Source of the DNA: Ancylobacter pratisalsi
GTDB lineage: Bacteria; Pseudomonadota; Alphaproteobacteria; Rhizobiales; Xanthobacteraceae
Direction: 5' to 3'
Length of the DNA stretch: 64,000 bases
Assembly (NCBI RefSeq): GCF_010669125.1
Contig: NZ_CP048630.1
Location: 1,364,001 to 1,428,000, forward strand
Shown here: positions 1 to 7,961 of the stretch, one piece after another
How the letters are laid out: each line of letters starts with the position of its first letter
Position numbering within the stretch: position 1 is the first letter of the stretch
Notes under the pieces: model-generated
The model's database searches: none
Seen by the model: the letters and a program-made list of their open reading frames with translations, nothing else
What the model was told of the DNA's origin: nothing
Position numbers and translations under genes: made by a program

Positions 1-323
1 GGCCCGCCCGGACCGCGCATCGCCTGATGCTGCTCACGCATCGCCTGGCGCTGCTCAAACCGCTGGGCCCGCCAGTCAGACTGTTCCTTGGAGTAGTCGC
101 GCAGGGCGGTCTCCAGCGCCGGCCACAGCTTCTGCTGATCCGGCGTCAGGCGCAGACCGGCCTGCAGCGCGGCAATGCGGGCATCGGCCATGGCGTCGGC
201 ATTGGCGGCCATCTGCTCGGCATTGGGAGGCTGCGGGCCGCCGGCTTTGTTCGACTGGGCAACGGCAAAGCTGGCGCTCGCCAGAAGGGCGACTGAAGCC
301 GCGGCAATGATCGTACGTTTCAT
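1..323 (-). CDS. LTXXQ-motif (Spy/CpxP-like) periplasmic protein, partial
   Basis: The gene starts at the ATG at 323 on the minus strand and runs off the left edge, so only about 107 N-terminal residues are visible. It opens with a signal peptide (MKRTIIAAASVALLASASFA, then VAQ). The mature part is rich in Ala, Gln and charged residues and contains LRLTPDQQKLWPALE near residues 57-71, which matches the LTxxQ motif of Spy/CpxP-like periplasmic chaperone-type proteins. An excellent ribosome binding site (AGGAG, 8 bases before the ATG) fixes the start. It lies downstream of fumC on the same strand, but the 132-base gap carries a perfect hairpin and direct repeats, so it probably has its own control. 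Family assignment is by motif; the exact role is unknown. Confidence 0.8.
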   Translation of the reverse strand, partial: MKRTIIAAASVALLASASFAVAQSNKAGGPQPPNAEQMAANADAMADARIAALQAGLRLTPDQQKLWPALETALRDYSKEQSDWRAQRFEQRQAMREQHQAMRGPGG

Positions 324-353
324 TGATCTCAACTCCTGTTTGGGTGAGACAAG

Positions 354-376
354 GGTGACGCGGAAACCGCGTCACC
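354..376 (-). promoter_or_regulatory. Perfect 10-bp inverted repeat in the leader of the LTXXQ gene
   Basis: Arms GGTGACGCGG (354-363) and CCGCGTCACC (367-376) are perfect complements around a 3-base AAA loop. The hairpin lies about 30 bases upstream of the ATG at 323 and before its ribosome binding site. It could be a 5' leader stem, an operator, or the end of fumC transcription; no T tract follows it in either direction. Confidence 0.55.
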
Positions 377-422
377 TCAAATGAAACTTCTGTAATATTG
401 TGCGCGATACATAAAAATACTT

Positions 423-451
423 AGATGAATAGCCGTTCATCAAGATGAATA
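423..451. repeat. AT-rich direct repeat AGATGAATA with 20-bp period
   Basis: AGATGAATA occurs at 423-431 and again at 443-451, exactly 20 bases apart, with the inverted core TTCATC (436-441) between the two GATGAA cores. This three-half-site pattern lies just past the fumC stop codon, in the likely promoter region of the LTXXQ gene. The regulator, if any, is not identifiable from the sequence. Confidence 0.4.
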
Positions 452-455
452 TCTA

Positions 456-1847
456 TTAACCGGGCGAAATCATCTTCTCCGGACGAACGACAGCGTCGAA
501 CTCCTCGTTAGTCACATAGCCACCGCCAACCGCTTCCTCGCGCAGCGTGGTGCCGTTCTTGTGCGCGGTCTTGGCGATCTTTGCAGCGTTGTCATAGCCG
601 ATCTTCGGCGCCAGCGCCGTGACAAGCATCAAAGAGCGCTCGAGCGCCGCCTTGATATTGTCCTCGCGCGCCTCGATGCCGACCACGCAGTTGTCGGTGA
701 AGCTCACGGCCGCGTCGGCCAGCAGACGCACCGACTGCAGGAAATTATAGGCCATCACCGGATTGTAGACGTTCAGCTCGAAATGGCCCTGGCTTCCGGC
801 GAAGCTCAGCGCGGCATTGTTGCCGAACACCTGCACGCACACCTGCGTCAGCGCCTCGCACTGGGTCGGATTGACCTTGCCCGGCATGATGGACGAGCCC
901 GGCTCGTTCTCGGGCAGCGCCAGCTCGCCCAGCCCCGAGCGCGGGCCGGAGCCGAGAAGGCGGATGTCGTTGGCGATCTTGAACAGCGACACCGCCACCG
1001 TGTTGATCGCGCCATGCGAGAACACCATCGCGTCATGAGCGGCGAGCGCCTCGAACTTGTTCGGTGCCGTGGTGAAAGGCAGCCCGGTGATCGCCGCGAT
1101 CCGTTCGGCCACCTTCTCGGCGAAGCCGATCGGGGCGTTGAGCCCGGTTCCGACCGCCGTGCCCCCCTGCGCCAGCTCCATCAGCGCGGGCAGCGTCTGC
1201 TCGATGCGCGCGATCCCGTTCGTCACCTGCTGGGTGTAGCCGGAGAACTCCTGGCCAAGCGTCAGCGGCGTCGCGTCCTGGGTGTGGGTGCGCCCGATCT
1301 TGATGACGGACTTCCATTCCTCCGACTTCGCCGCCAGCGCGTCGCGCAGCTTGGCGAGTGCGGGAAGCAGCCGATGGGCGATTTCCACCGCCGCGGCCAC
1401 GTGCATCGCGGTCGGGTAGGTGTCGTTGGAAGACTGGCTCATATTGACGTGGTCGTTGGGGTGAACCGGCTTCTTCGAGCCCATCTCGCCGCCCAGCATC
1501 TCGATGGCGCGGTTCGAGATCACCTCATTGGCGTTCATGTTGGACTGCGTGCCCGAGCCGGTCTGCCACACGGCGAGCGGGAAATGCGGGTCGAGCTTGC
1601 CCTCGATCACTTCCTGAGCCGCGCGGATGATCGCCGCGCCGATCGTGGGGTCAAGGCGCCCCAGCTCCATGTTGGTCTCCGCCGCGGCGCGCTTGACCAC
1701 GCCAAGCGCATGAACCACCGGCAGCGGCTGCTTCTCCCAGCCGATCTTGAAATTGCCGAGCGAACGTTGAGCCTGCGCACCCCAGTACTTGTCGGCCTCC
1801 ACGTCGATGGGGCCGAACGTATCGGTTTCGATGCGGGTTCTGCTCAT
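456..1847 (-). CDS. fumC: Fumarate hydratase class II
   Basis: 463 residues, the usual length of oxygen-stable class II fumarases, which hydrate fumarate to L-malate in the TCA cycle as cytosolic homotetramers. The family signature [11 protein letters not shown] lies at about residues 317-327, with the catalytic-loop serine at 318, the same number as in E. coli FumC. The [15 protein letters not shown] and [11 protein letters not shown] active-site segments are also present. The reading frame continues upstream to 2000, but MSRTRIETD is the normal family N-terminus, so the start is placed at 1847. It stands alone: 132 bases from the LTXXQ gene and 440 from the genes on its other side. Confidence 0.97.
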   Translation of the reverse strand: MSRTRIETDTFGPIDVEADKYWGAQAQRSLGNFKIGWEKQPLPVVHALGVVKRAAAETNMELGRLDPTIGAAIIRAAQEVIEGKLDPHFPLAVWQTGSGTQSNMNANEVISNRAIEMLGGEMGSKKPVHPNDHVNMSQSSNDTYPTAMHVAAAVEIAHRLLPALAKLRDALAAKSEEWKSVIKIGRTHTQDATPLTLGQEFSGYTQQVTNGIARIEQTLPALMELAQGGTAVGTGLNAPIGFAEKVAERIAAITGLPFTTAPNKFEALAAHDAMVFSHGAINTVAVSLFKIANDIRLLGSGPRSGLGELALPENEPGSSIMPGKVNPTQCEALTQVCVQVFGNNAALSFAGSQGHFELNVYNPVMAYNFLQSVRLLADAAVSFTDNCVVGIEAREDNIKAALERSLMLVTALAPKIGYDNAAKIAKTAHKNGTTLREEAVGGGYVTNEEFDAVVRPEKMISPG

Positions 1848-2289
1848 GATCAAAGCCTCTTGGGTCAGCGCGTATGAGAAGCCGGCCCCAACTCCCGGAG
1901 GGCCGTCCGGCGCGGGCGGGTTTAGCATGCGGGGCGTGCCCGGCAAATGCGACCTCCGGCAGGGATCGCTCCTCGTCAGACACCCGGAAGAGCGAAGCAA
2001 TGATCACAAGCCTGTGAATGGGCTCAAGACGACTGGTCCGGCCTCCGCGCCGGCGCGGACTGACGAACAGAAACTGGAGATCTCATCGCAACAATCGCCA
2101 ACCGGCGAGTAAGTTTGGCGAACGATCGAACCTCTTTCCAACCAATTTTCTTTGCCCTTGAAGTTTCCATACCCAGAAATGTTGCGGTAGTTGCCACTTC
2201 TCCAGCACAAATAATTTGCGTACCATCATCCGCGTCGAATAGTGCTAAGATCACACGTACACGACAACCCGACGGTATCAATTTACGTC
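1848..2289. other. Intergenic region without a recognisable gene
   Basis: This divergent 442-base region separates fumC (minus) from the DUF4169 gene (plus). The half next to fumC is GC-rich; the half from about 2110 is clearly richer in A and T, as expected for promoter DNA. Short overlapping frames here lack ribosome binding sites and family resemblance. No RNA gene, terminator or confident promoter was seen. Confidence 0.5.
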
Positions 2290-2478
2290 ATGGCAGACGT
2301 TTTCAATCTTCACCGCCACCGCAAGCAGCTTCTTCGACAAAATGCGGAACAAACCGCCGCGGCCCGGCGTTTGGAATTCGGCCGATCAAAGGTTCAGAAG
2401 CAGGTGGACGCTGTCCAGGAACAGCGCCGCCAGGATCTTTTGGATGGCCATAGACGCAGTCGAGAGGATGAAAAATGA
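2290..2478 (+). CDS. DUF4169 family small protein
   Basis: 62 residues starting MADVFNLHRHRKQ, very basic and helical, ending RRQDLLDGHRRSREDEK. This matches the small DUF4169 family: N-terminal 'hydrophobic-NL-R-x-RK' segment, central FGRSK, and a C-terminal 'LDGHR'. The frame is open upstream to 2242, but the ATG at 2290 gives the family N-terminus. Its stop codon overlaps the start of the next gene (ATGA), so the two are translated together. Function is not established. Confidence 0.75.
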   Translation: MADVFNLHRHRKQLLRQNAEQTAAARRLEFGRSKVQKQVDAVQEQRRQDLLDGHRRSREDEK

Positions 2479-2753
2479 AGAGCCCTGTGGTGAAGCGGTC
2501 CATCGTTATTGCCGGGCATAAGACCAGCGTAAGTCTCGAGGACCAGTTCTGGGACGCGCTGAAGGAGATTGCCGCCAACAGGCGCAGCACACTGTCGGAA
2601 ATCGTGGCATCCATCGATTCCGGACGGAACCAGGGCAACCTCTCTTCAGCGATACGGCTCTACGTGCTCTCCCATTTCCGCGGCACCTCGCACACGCGTG
2701 ATGGCCACGACCATGGCGATCACACAGCTCCGGCACGGTCTACCGTTGCGTAA
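2475..2753 (+). CDS. Ribbon-helix-helix domain protein (RHH_4 type)
   Basis: 92 residues. The central segment (about residues 8-70: VKRSIVIAGHKTSVSLEDQFWDALK.. through LSSAIRLYVL) has the pattern of the RHH_4 domain: a beta strand with TSVSLED, then two helices including RRSTLSEIVASID. RHH proteins normally bind DNA as dimers. The C-terminal 20 residues are His/Asp-rich (SHTRDGHDHGDH) and may bind metal or be disordered. It overlaps the DUF4169 gene by 4 bases. Its targets are unknown; autoregulation or a role with the DUF4169 protein is a guess. Confidence 0.8.
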   Translation: MKSPVVKRSIVIAGHKTSVSLEDQFWDALKEIAANRRSTLSEIVASIDSGRNQGNLSSAIRLYVLSHFRGTSHTRDGHDHGDHTAPARSTVA

Positions 2754-2792
2754 CATTTCGGCCATCGCCATATGACGACATGCGACGGCGCG

Positions 2793-2821
2793 TTGTAACC
2801 CGGTGAGTGCTCACCTATAAC
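2793..2821 (+). promoter_or_regulatory. Sigma-70-like promoter of hflKC with a palindrome in the spacer
   Basis: TTGTAA (2793-2798) and TATAAC (2816-2821) are separated by exactly 17 bases. The spacer contains the palindrome GGTGAG-TG-CTCACC (2802-2815), which sits where a repressor would block polymerase. Transcription would begin near 2828, leaving a leader of about 110 bases before hflK. Confidence 0.6.
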
Positions 2822-2936
2822 CGCCGTCGCCCGTGTCACTCGCAAGGAGTGGCGCGGAATCGATTTGCCGGTGGCGTCTGACGGTTCTGCGTATGCGGGC
2901 CTGGGCGATCGGGCACGCAAACGGAGTAGCCGCGGA

Positions 2937-4091
2937 ATGTCGTGGAAGAACCAGAGCGGTGGGCCGTGGGGTAACGGTCCGCGCGGTCCCTGGGGTGCAG
3001 GCCCGCAATCGCCGGGACCTAACTCTCCCGATTTCGAAGACCTGATCCGCCGCGGCCAGGAAAAATTGCGCACCGCCATGCCCGGAGGCATGGGCAGTGG
3101 CAAGGGCATCATCCTTGTGGTGGCGCTTGCCATCGTGGCCTGGTTGGTCTCGGGCTTCTACCGCGTGGAGCCCGACGAGCAGGGCGTGGTGCTGCGCTTC
3201 GGAAAGTTCGTCGCGACCTCCAATCCCGGCCTGAACTACCATCTGCCCTATCCGATCGAGACGGTGCTCACCCCGCAGGTCACCCGCGTCAATCGTGTGG
3301 ATATCGGCATCCGCACCGGCGAGGATCCCCGCCGTGGGAGCACCGCACGCGACGTCTCCGAAGAGAGCCTGATGCTCACCGGCGACGAGAACATCGTCGA
3401 TGTCGACTTCGCCGTGTTCTGGATGGTGAAGCCCGCCGCTCCCGGCTCGACCGAGGATATCGGCGCCGCCAACTTCCTGTTCAACGTCCAGAACCCCGAG
3501 GGCACCATCAAGGCGGTGGCCGAGAGCGCCATGCGCGAGGTGGTCGGACGCACCGACATTCAGCCCATTCTGACAGGCGCCCGCCAGAACATCGAGACGG
3601 CGGTTCACGACCTGATGCAGAAGACCCTCGACAGCTACAAGTCCGGCGTCCTCATCACGCAGGTCCAGCTGCAGAAAGTCGACCCGCCGCAGCAGGTCAT
3701 CGATTCCTTCCGCGATGTGCAGGCCGCCCGCGCCGATGCCGAGCGCCTGCAGAACGAAGCCCAGGCGTATGCCAACCGCGTCGTTCCCGAAGCGCGCGGT
3801 GAATCGTCCCGCATCACGCAGGGCGCCGAGGGTTACAAGGAGCGCGCCATCATCGAGGCACGCGGCCAGGCCGCGCGCTTCCTGAGCGTGCTTGCCGAAT
3901 ATCAGAAGGCCCCCGAAGTGACCCGCCAGCGCCTCTATCTTGAAACCATGGAACGCGTCTTCGGCGGAATGGACAAGGTGATCATAGACCAGCAGGCGAA
4001 CGGCAACGGCGTGGTGCCCTTCCTGCCGCTCGGCGCGCTGAGCCCCGCCGCCGCGACGCCGGCCCCGGCCGCGAAGGGAGCCGCGAAATGA
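2937..4091 (+). CDS. hflK: FtsH protease activity modulator HflK
   Basis: 384 residues. A Gly/Pro/Asn-rich cytoplasmic head (about 1-55) is followed by one membrane segment (about 58-75, IILVVALAIVAWLVSG) and a periplasmic SPFH/prohibitin domain starting RVEPDEQGVVLRFG, a long helical region rich in Ala, Glu and Arg, and a short Ala/Pro tail. This is the HflK layout. HflK and HflC assemble into a large ring around FtsH in the inner membrane and moderate its proteolysis. The start is placed at 2937 (MSWKNQSGGPWG) because this is the usual HflK N-terminus; the frame extends upstream to 2865. It overlaps hflC by 4 bases (ATGA). Confidence 0.96.
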   Translation: MSWKNQSGGPWGNGPRGPWGAGPQSPGPNSPDFEDLIRRGQEKLRTAMPGGMGSGKGIILVVALAIVAWLVSGFYRVEPDEQGVVLRFGKFVATSNPGLNYHLPYPIETVLTPQVTRVNRVDIGIRTGEDPRRGSTARDVSEESLMLTGDENIVDVDFAVFWMVKPAAPGSTEDIGAANFLFNVQNPEGTIKAVAESAMREVVGRTDIQPILTGARQNIETAVHDLMQKTLDSYKSGVLITQVQLQKVDPPQQVIDSFRDVQAARADAERLQNEAQAYANRVVPEARGESSRITQGAEGYKERAIIEARGQAARFLSVLAEYQKAPEVTRQRLYLETMERVFGGMDKVIIDQQANGNGVVPFLPLGALSPAAATPAPAAKGAAK

Positions 4092-5089
4092 AGAACAGCA
4101 TCGGCCTGATCCTCGCCATTGTCGGCGCCGCCGCCCTGATCATTCTCTATTCCGCGCTGTTCTCGGTTTACCAGACGCAGCAGGCCCTCGTTCTGCGCTT
4201 CGGCGAGCCCGTGCGCGTCATCGAGACTCCCGGCCTCAACGCCAAGATCCCGCTGGTGGACAGCGTGATCCTGATCGACAAGCGCATCCTCGACCTCGAA
4301 AACCCCTCGCAGGAAGTGATCGCAGCCGACCAGAAGCGCCTCGTGGTCGACGCCTTCGCGCGGTATCGCATCGTCAATCCGCTGCGCTTCTACCAGTCGG
4401 TCGGCACCGTGGAGGCCGCCAATTCGCGGCTCGCCACCATCCTGAACTCGGCGCTGCGCCGCGTCCTGGGTGAATCCACCTTCATTGAGGTGGTGCGCGA
4501 CAAGCGCGAGGAGCTGATGGGCCGCATCCGCGAACAGGTGAACCGCGAAGCCGCCAATTTCGGCATCGACATTCTGGATGTGCGCATCCGCCGCGCCGAC
4601 CTGCCGGAGGCAAACAGCCAGGCGGTTTTCCAGCGCATGCAGACCGAACGCCAGCGCGAAGCCTCCGAGATCCGCGCCCAGGGCGCGGAGGCGGCGCAGA
4701 CCATTCGCGCCCGCTCCGATCGCGACTCGACCATCATCGTCGCGGAAGCCAACGCCACGGCCGACAAGCTGCGCGGTGAAGGCGAGGCGCTGCGGAATGA
4801 CATCTTCGCGCAGGCCTACGGCCAGGATAAGGGCTTCTTCGACTTCTACCGCTCGATGCAGGCTTATGAGGCGTCGATGAAGGCGGGTGACACGCGGATG
4901 CTGCTGAGCCCGGATTCGAACTTCTTCCGGTTCTTCAACAACCCGACCCCGCCCGGATCGCCGCCCCCGTCTGCCCCGACTGCGGCTGCCGTGCCCTCGT
5001 CCGGCACCATGCCGGCACTGGCTCCGTCCGCGGGCGAGCCCGCCCCGGATACGGCACCGGTCGCGGTGCCGGCCGCGCCCGCAAACTGA
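4088..5089 (+). CDS. hflC: Protease modulator HflC
   Basis: 333 residues. An N-terminal membrane segment (about 5-25) is followed by the SPFH domain beginning YQTQQALVLRFGEPVRV and a helical part with many Arg/Glu/Ala repeats (AEAAQTIRARSDRD). It pairs with HflK in the FtsH-regulating complex, and the overlap with hflK points to coupled translation and equal stoichiometry. The last 50 or so residues are a Pro/Ala/Ser-rich tail that is longer than in enterobacterial HflC and is probably disordered. Confidence 0.96.
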   Translation: MKNSIGLILAIVGAAALIILYSALFSVYQTQQALVLRFGEPVRVIETPGLNAKIPLVDSVILIDKRILDLENPSQEVIAADQKRLVVDAFARYRIVNPLRFYQSVGTVEAANSRLATILNSALRRVLGESTFIEVVRDKREELMGRIREQVNREAANFGIDILDVRIRRADLPEANSQAVFQRMQTERQREASEIRAQGAEAAQTIRARSDRDSTIIVAEANATADKLRGEGEALRNDIFAQAYGQDKGFFDFYRSMQAYEASMKAGDTRMLLSPDSNFFRFFNNPTPPGSPPPSAPTAAAVPSSGTMPALAPSAGEPAPDTAPVAVPAAPAN

Positions 5090-5099
5090 CGCCTGCATC

Positions 5100-5285
5100 A
5101 TGGCCGATCTCTTCGTTGCGCTCGGCCTCGTGCTGGTGATTGAAGGACTGATACTGGCGGCGGCCCCCAGGGCCGTGCGCCGGGCGATGGAGGCGATCGA
5201 TCAGCTTCCCGACATGCCTTTGCGCATTGCCGGGCTGGTCGGCGCCGTCATCGGCGTCCTTCTGGTGTGGCTGATCCGCGGCTGA
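5100..5285 (+). CDS. DUF2065 family membrane protein (YjeT-like)
   Basis: 61 residues, almost wholly two membrane helices (about 5-22 and 42-58) joined by a short basic loop with RRAMEAIDQLPD. This is the DUF2065/YjeT pattern, a tiny inner-membrane protein often found beside hflKC. It starts 10 bases after hflC and is certainly in the same operon. Its molecular role is unknown; the context suggests an accessory part of membrane protein quality control. Confidence 0.88.
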   Translation: MADLFVALGLVLVIEGLILAAAPRAVRRAMEAIDQLPDMPLRIAGLVGAVIGVLLVWLIRG

Positions 5286-5476
5286 GCGGGCGGGCCGGGC
5301 GCCCGCCTCTGCCTGCCGGATGCCCTCCTCAACTTCGCGTCATTTTGGCTTGCATCGGATCGCGTCCCGGTTAAGCGTCGTGCACGATGGCGGCGGCCTT
5401 TGCGCCGGCATGGCGATCGGCCTTGCCGCATGAAGGACCTCCACACGGTGTTGCGCATCGGCGCGAAGGAGGCAGC

Positions 5477-7054
5477 ATGACGAAGCGGGTTCACGGTCTC
5501 ACGCGCGACGGCCGAGGAGCCGACAACTCGCCCTTCTCCCCGCTCCGGACCCTGGCAGCGGCGTTCCCGCGCCGCGCCGGCGCCCTCGCGCTGTCCCTCG
5601 TCCTCGCGGCTGGCACGCTTGCCGGTACACTTGGCGGGGCACCCGCCACCGGCTACGCCGCTTCCGCCAAGGGTCCCGACACCGTCGCCGATACGGCGGA
5701 ACGGGTGATGGATGCGGTGGTGAACATCTCGACCTCGCAGACCGTGGCCCCCTCGCGCGGGGTGCCGGCACCGGAGCTGCCGCCGGGCTCCCCCTTCGAG
5801 GAGTTCTTCGAGGAATTCTTCAAGCGTCGCCAGCAGGAGGGAGGCGACCAGAGCCCGCGCCGCGTCTCCTCGCTTGGCTCCGGCTTCGTCATCGATCCGG
5901 CCGGCTTCATCGTCACCAATAACCACGTCATCGCCGACGCTGACGAGATCTATGCGAACTTCGCCGACGGCTCGAAGCTGAAGGCTGAACTGGTGGGACG
6001 CGACACCAAGATCGATCTCGCCCTGCTGAAGGTCACACCCGAGCAGGGCAAGACGCTGACGGCGGTGAAGTTCGGCAATTCCGACGGCCTGCGCGTCGGC
6101 GACTGGGTGATGGCGATCGGCAACCCGTTCGGTCTCGGCGGCACGCTCACCGTGGGCGTCATCTCGGCCCGCAACCGCGACATCAACTCCGGCCCCTACG
6201 ACAACTTCCTGCAGACCGACGCCGCCATCAACCGCGGCAATTCCGGTGGCCCGCTGTTCAACATGGACGGCGACGTGATCGGCATCAATACCGCCATCAT
6301 CTCGCCCTCGGGCGGCTCCATCGGCATCGGTTTTGCCGTGCCGTCCAACACCGCGACCCCCATCGTCGCCCAGCTCAAGGAGTTCGGCGAGACGCGGCGC
6401 GGCTGGATCGGCGTGCGCATCCAGCAGGTCACACCCGAAATCGCGGAGAGCCTCTCGCTCGGCAACCCGCGCGGCGCGCTGGTGGGCTCGGTCACGGATG
6501 AGGGTCCCGCGGCAAAGGGCGGCATCATTGCCGGCGACGTCATCATCTCCTTCGACGGCAAGGAGGTGAAGGACATGCGCTCGCTGCCGATCATCGTCGC
6601 CGATACCGCGGTCGACAAGGAAGTCGATGTCGTCGTTATACGTCGCGGCAAGGAAGAGACCGTGAAGCTGGTCGTCGGCCGTCTCGACGAAAGCGACGAT
6701 ACGGCCTCTGCCGAGGAGACCCCTCAGGAAGAGCCCGACGCCACGCCCGCCGAGACCACGAAGCTCCTTGGCGTGGAAGTGAGCGCGCTCACGCCGGAGC
6801 TGCGCGCCAAGTTCAAGATCAAGGACGAGCTCAAGGGCGTCGTCATCGTCTCGGTCGAGCCCGGTACGCCCGCGGCCGACCGCGGCCTTGTCGCCGGCAA
6901 CCTGATCGTCGAAGTCAATCAGGTTGCCGCCGTGACGCCGGACGACATCACACGGCGCCTTGCTGAACTGAAGAAGGACGGCCGCCGCTCCGCGCTGCTG
7001 ATGATCAGCGATTCCGAAGGCCAGGTCCGCTTCACCGCCCTGCCGATCGACTGA
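5477..7054 (+). CDS. degP: Do family serine endopeptidase (DegP/DegQ/HtrA)
   Basis: 525 residues. An N-terminal region with a basic stretch and hydrophobic core (about 28-62) should export it to the periplasm. The trypsin-like domain carries the triad His150 (TNNHVIADA), Asp180 (KIDLALLKV) and Ser256 (NRGNSGGPL). Two PDZ domains follow (about 305-395, with RRGWIGVRIQQV; and about 430-520, with KLLGVEVSALTPE). Such proteases degrade or refold misfolded envelope proteins. A strong ribosome binding site (AAGGAGG) ends 4 bases before the ATG at 5477, so the in-frame codons back to 5387 are excluded. It lies 191 bases after DUF2065 and may have its own promoter. The leader before the hydrophobic core is longer than usual. 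Confidence 0.96.
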   Translation: MTKRVHGLTRDGRGADNSPFSPLRTLAAAFPRRAGALALSLVLAAGTLAGTLGGAPATGYAASAKGPDTVADTAERVMDAVVNISTSQTVAPSRGVPAPELPPGSPFEEFFEEFFKRRQQEGGDQSPRRVSSLGSGFVIDPAGFIVTNNHVIADADEIYANFADGSKLKAELVGRDTKIDLALLKVTPEQGKTLTAVKFGNSDGLRVGDWVMAIGNPFGLGGTLTVGVISARNRDINSGPYDNFLQTDAAINRGNSGGPLFNMDGDVIGINTAIISPSGGSIGIGFAVPSNTATPIVAQLKEFGETRRGWIGVRIQQVTPEIAESLSLGNPRGALVGSVTDEGPAAKGGIIAGDVIISFDGKEVKDMRSLPIIVADTAVDKEVDVVVIRRGKEETVKLVVGRLDESDDTASAEETPQEEPDATPAETTKLLGVEVSALTPELRAKFKIKDELKGVVIVSVEPGTPAADRGLVAGNLIVEVNQVAAVTPDDITRRLAELKKDGRRSALLMISDSEGQVRFTALPID

Positions 7055-7375
7055 GCCAACCGGCAGCCCGCCAGGCCAGGTCCCGGCGCGCGGCCGGCCT
7101 GTCGGGCAGGGGTATAGACGCTCGCGGTCATGGCCCAGGGCCACGAGCATCAGCGTCCCGACCTGAACAACACGACCTGAACAAAACGTCGGGATCGACA
7201 CCACTCGGGCGATTGAGACCTCTGGAAACACACGCCGCCGGTTCGGCGGTGCGCCTCCAGACGCGCGCAGCCCTCGGGCTTTGGGCATATCAGAGCGTGG
7301 CCTTAAGAACCCCGGCTGTCTGTTTCGACACGTTTTCCTCACGCGAAGCCGGAACCCGTTTCGCGGGAAAATGCT
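7055..7375. other. Convergent intergenic region ending in a palindromic repeat
   Basis: This 321-base gap lies between the ends of degP (plus) and the DUF1036 gene (minus). I see no gene in it. Its right end is a repeat-like palindrome described separately (7321-7380); the rest is GC-rich with small inverted repeats and no clear T-tract terminator. Confidence 0.5.
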
Positions 7376-7380
7376 CTAGG
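7321..7380 (-). repeat. Dispersed palindromic element, Rhizobiales intergenic type
   Basis: Read on the minus strand this begins TAGAGCATTTTCCCGCGAA, then CGGGTTCCGG, then CTTCGCGTGAGGAAAACG. Outer arms (GCATTTTCC with GGAAAACG) and inner arms (CGCGAA with TTCGCG) fold into a long imperfect hairpin. It resembles the short 'AGAGCATTTTC...GAAAATGC' palindromes I know from many Rhizobiales intergenic regions. Its first TAG (7378-7376) is the stop codon of the DUF1036 gene. It may also help end transcription from both sides. Confidence 0.6.
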
Positions 7381-7915
7381 GTTTGGGCGGCGGCAGCGGC
7401 GGGTTTTCGATTGCGGCGCCAGCTGTCGGCCCCGGTGCCGGAGTGTCCGGTTCGGCCAACTGCACCGTCCAGCTCTTCTGCTCGTGGGTATCGATCTCGA
7501 AGAAGCCGGTGCGGTCATAGCCGCGCGCCAGGCAGTCCTGAATGCCGCGGATGGTGAATTCCTTTTCCCGCGTGCACATGAAGGCCTTGCCGGCCCACTC
7601 GCCGCCAAGATCATAGTCGATCGCGTAGACATAGTAGAACCGCGCCACCAGGTCGCCGCGCAGCAGCGTCTCGCAGCTATTGGCGCCGATGTTCCACCAG
7701 CCTTCCGTCGCCCAGACGTCGCCGTCCTTATAGCCGAGCGCGATTCCCACCCGGCTGCTGGAACGGTTGCACAGGCGGAAATCCGCCGCCGCCGGCGTCG
7801 GCGCCAGAATGGCGAGAAACGGCGCGAGCAGAAGTGCCGCCAGTGTCATCCGCGCAAGGCGCGCGACAGAACCACCCGCCCGCACAGCTTTTCCCCATCT
7901 CCGAACCGTGCGCAT
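7376..7915 (-). CDS. DUF1036 domain-containing secreted protein
   Basis: 179 residues from the ATG at 7915 (MRTVRRWGKAV). A basic N-terminus and a hydrophobic core (about 24-44, LAALLLAPFLAILAPTPAAA) form a signal peptide. The remainder is a DUF1036 domain: DFRLCNRSSSRVGIALGYKDG, WWNIGANSCETLL, YYVYAIDYD and FTIRGIQDC, with conserved Cys, Trp and Gly positions. The tail is Pro-rich. Function of the family is unknown. It follows glycerate kinase by 46 bases on the same strand. The in-frame codon at 7993 would overlap glycerate kinase and precede the signal peptide with extra sequence, so it was not used. Confidence 0.82.
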   Translation of the reverse strand: MRTVRRWGKAVRAGGSVARLARMTLAALLLAPFLAILAPTPAAADFRLCNRSSSRVGIALGYKDGDVWATEGWWNIGANSCETLLRGDLVARFYYVYAIDYDLGGEWAGKAFMCTREKEFTIRGIQDCLARGYDRTGFFEIDTHEQKSWTVQLAEPDTPAPGPTAGAAIENPPLPPPKP

Positions 7916-7961
7916 CAGGCGCGGCTCGGCACAGGCCCCGGCAATGCGGGACGGGTCACGT

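Noticed and set aside
561..1877. A 438-codon plus-strand frame opposite fumC
   Set aside because: Shadow of fumC, Arg/His-rich and without domains.
2004..2281. Short minus-strand frames upstream of fumC
   Set aside because: No ribosome binding site, overlapping each other in two frames, and no recognisable sequence.
5201..7342. A 713-codon minus-strand frame opposite the Do-type protease
   Set aside because: Antisense shadow of a gene with an intact catalytic triad; composition is non-protein-like.
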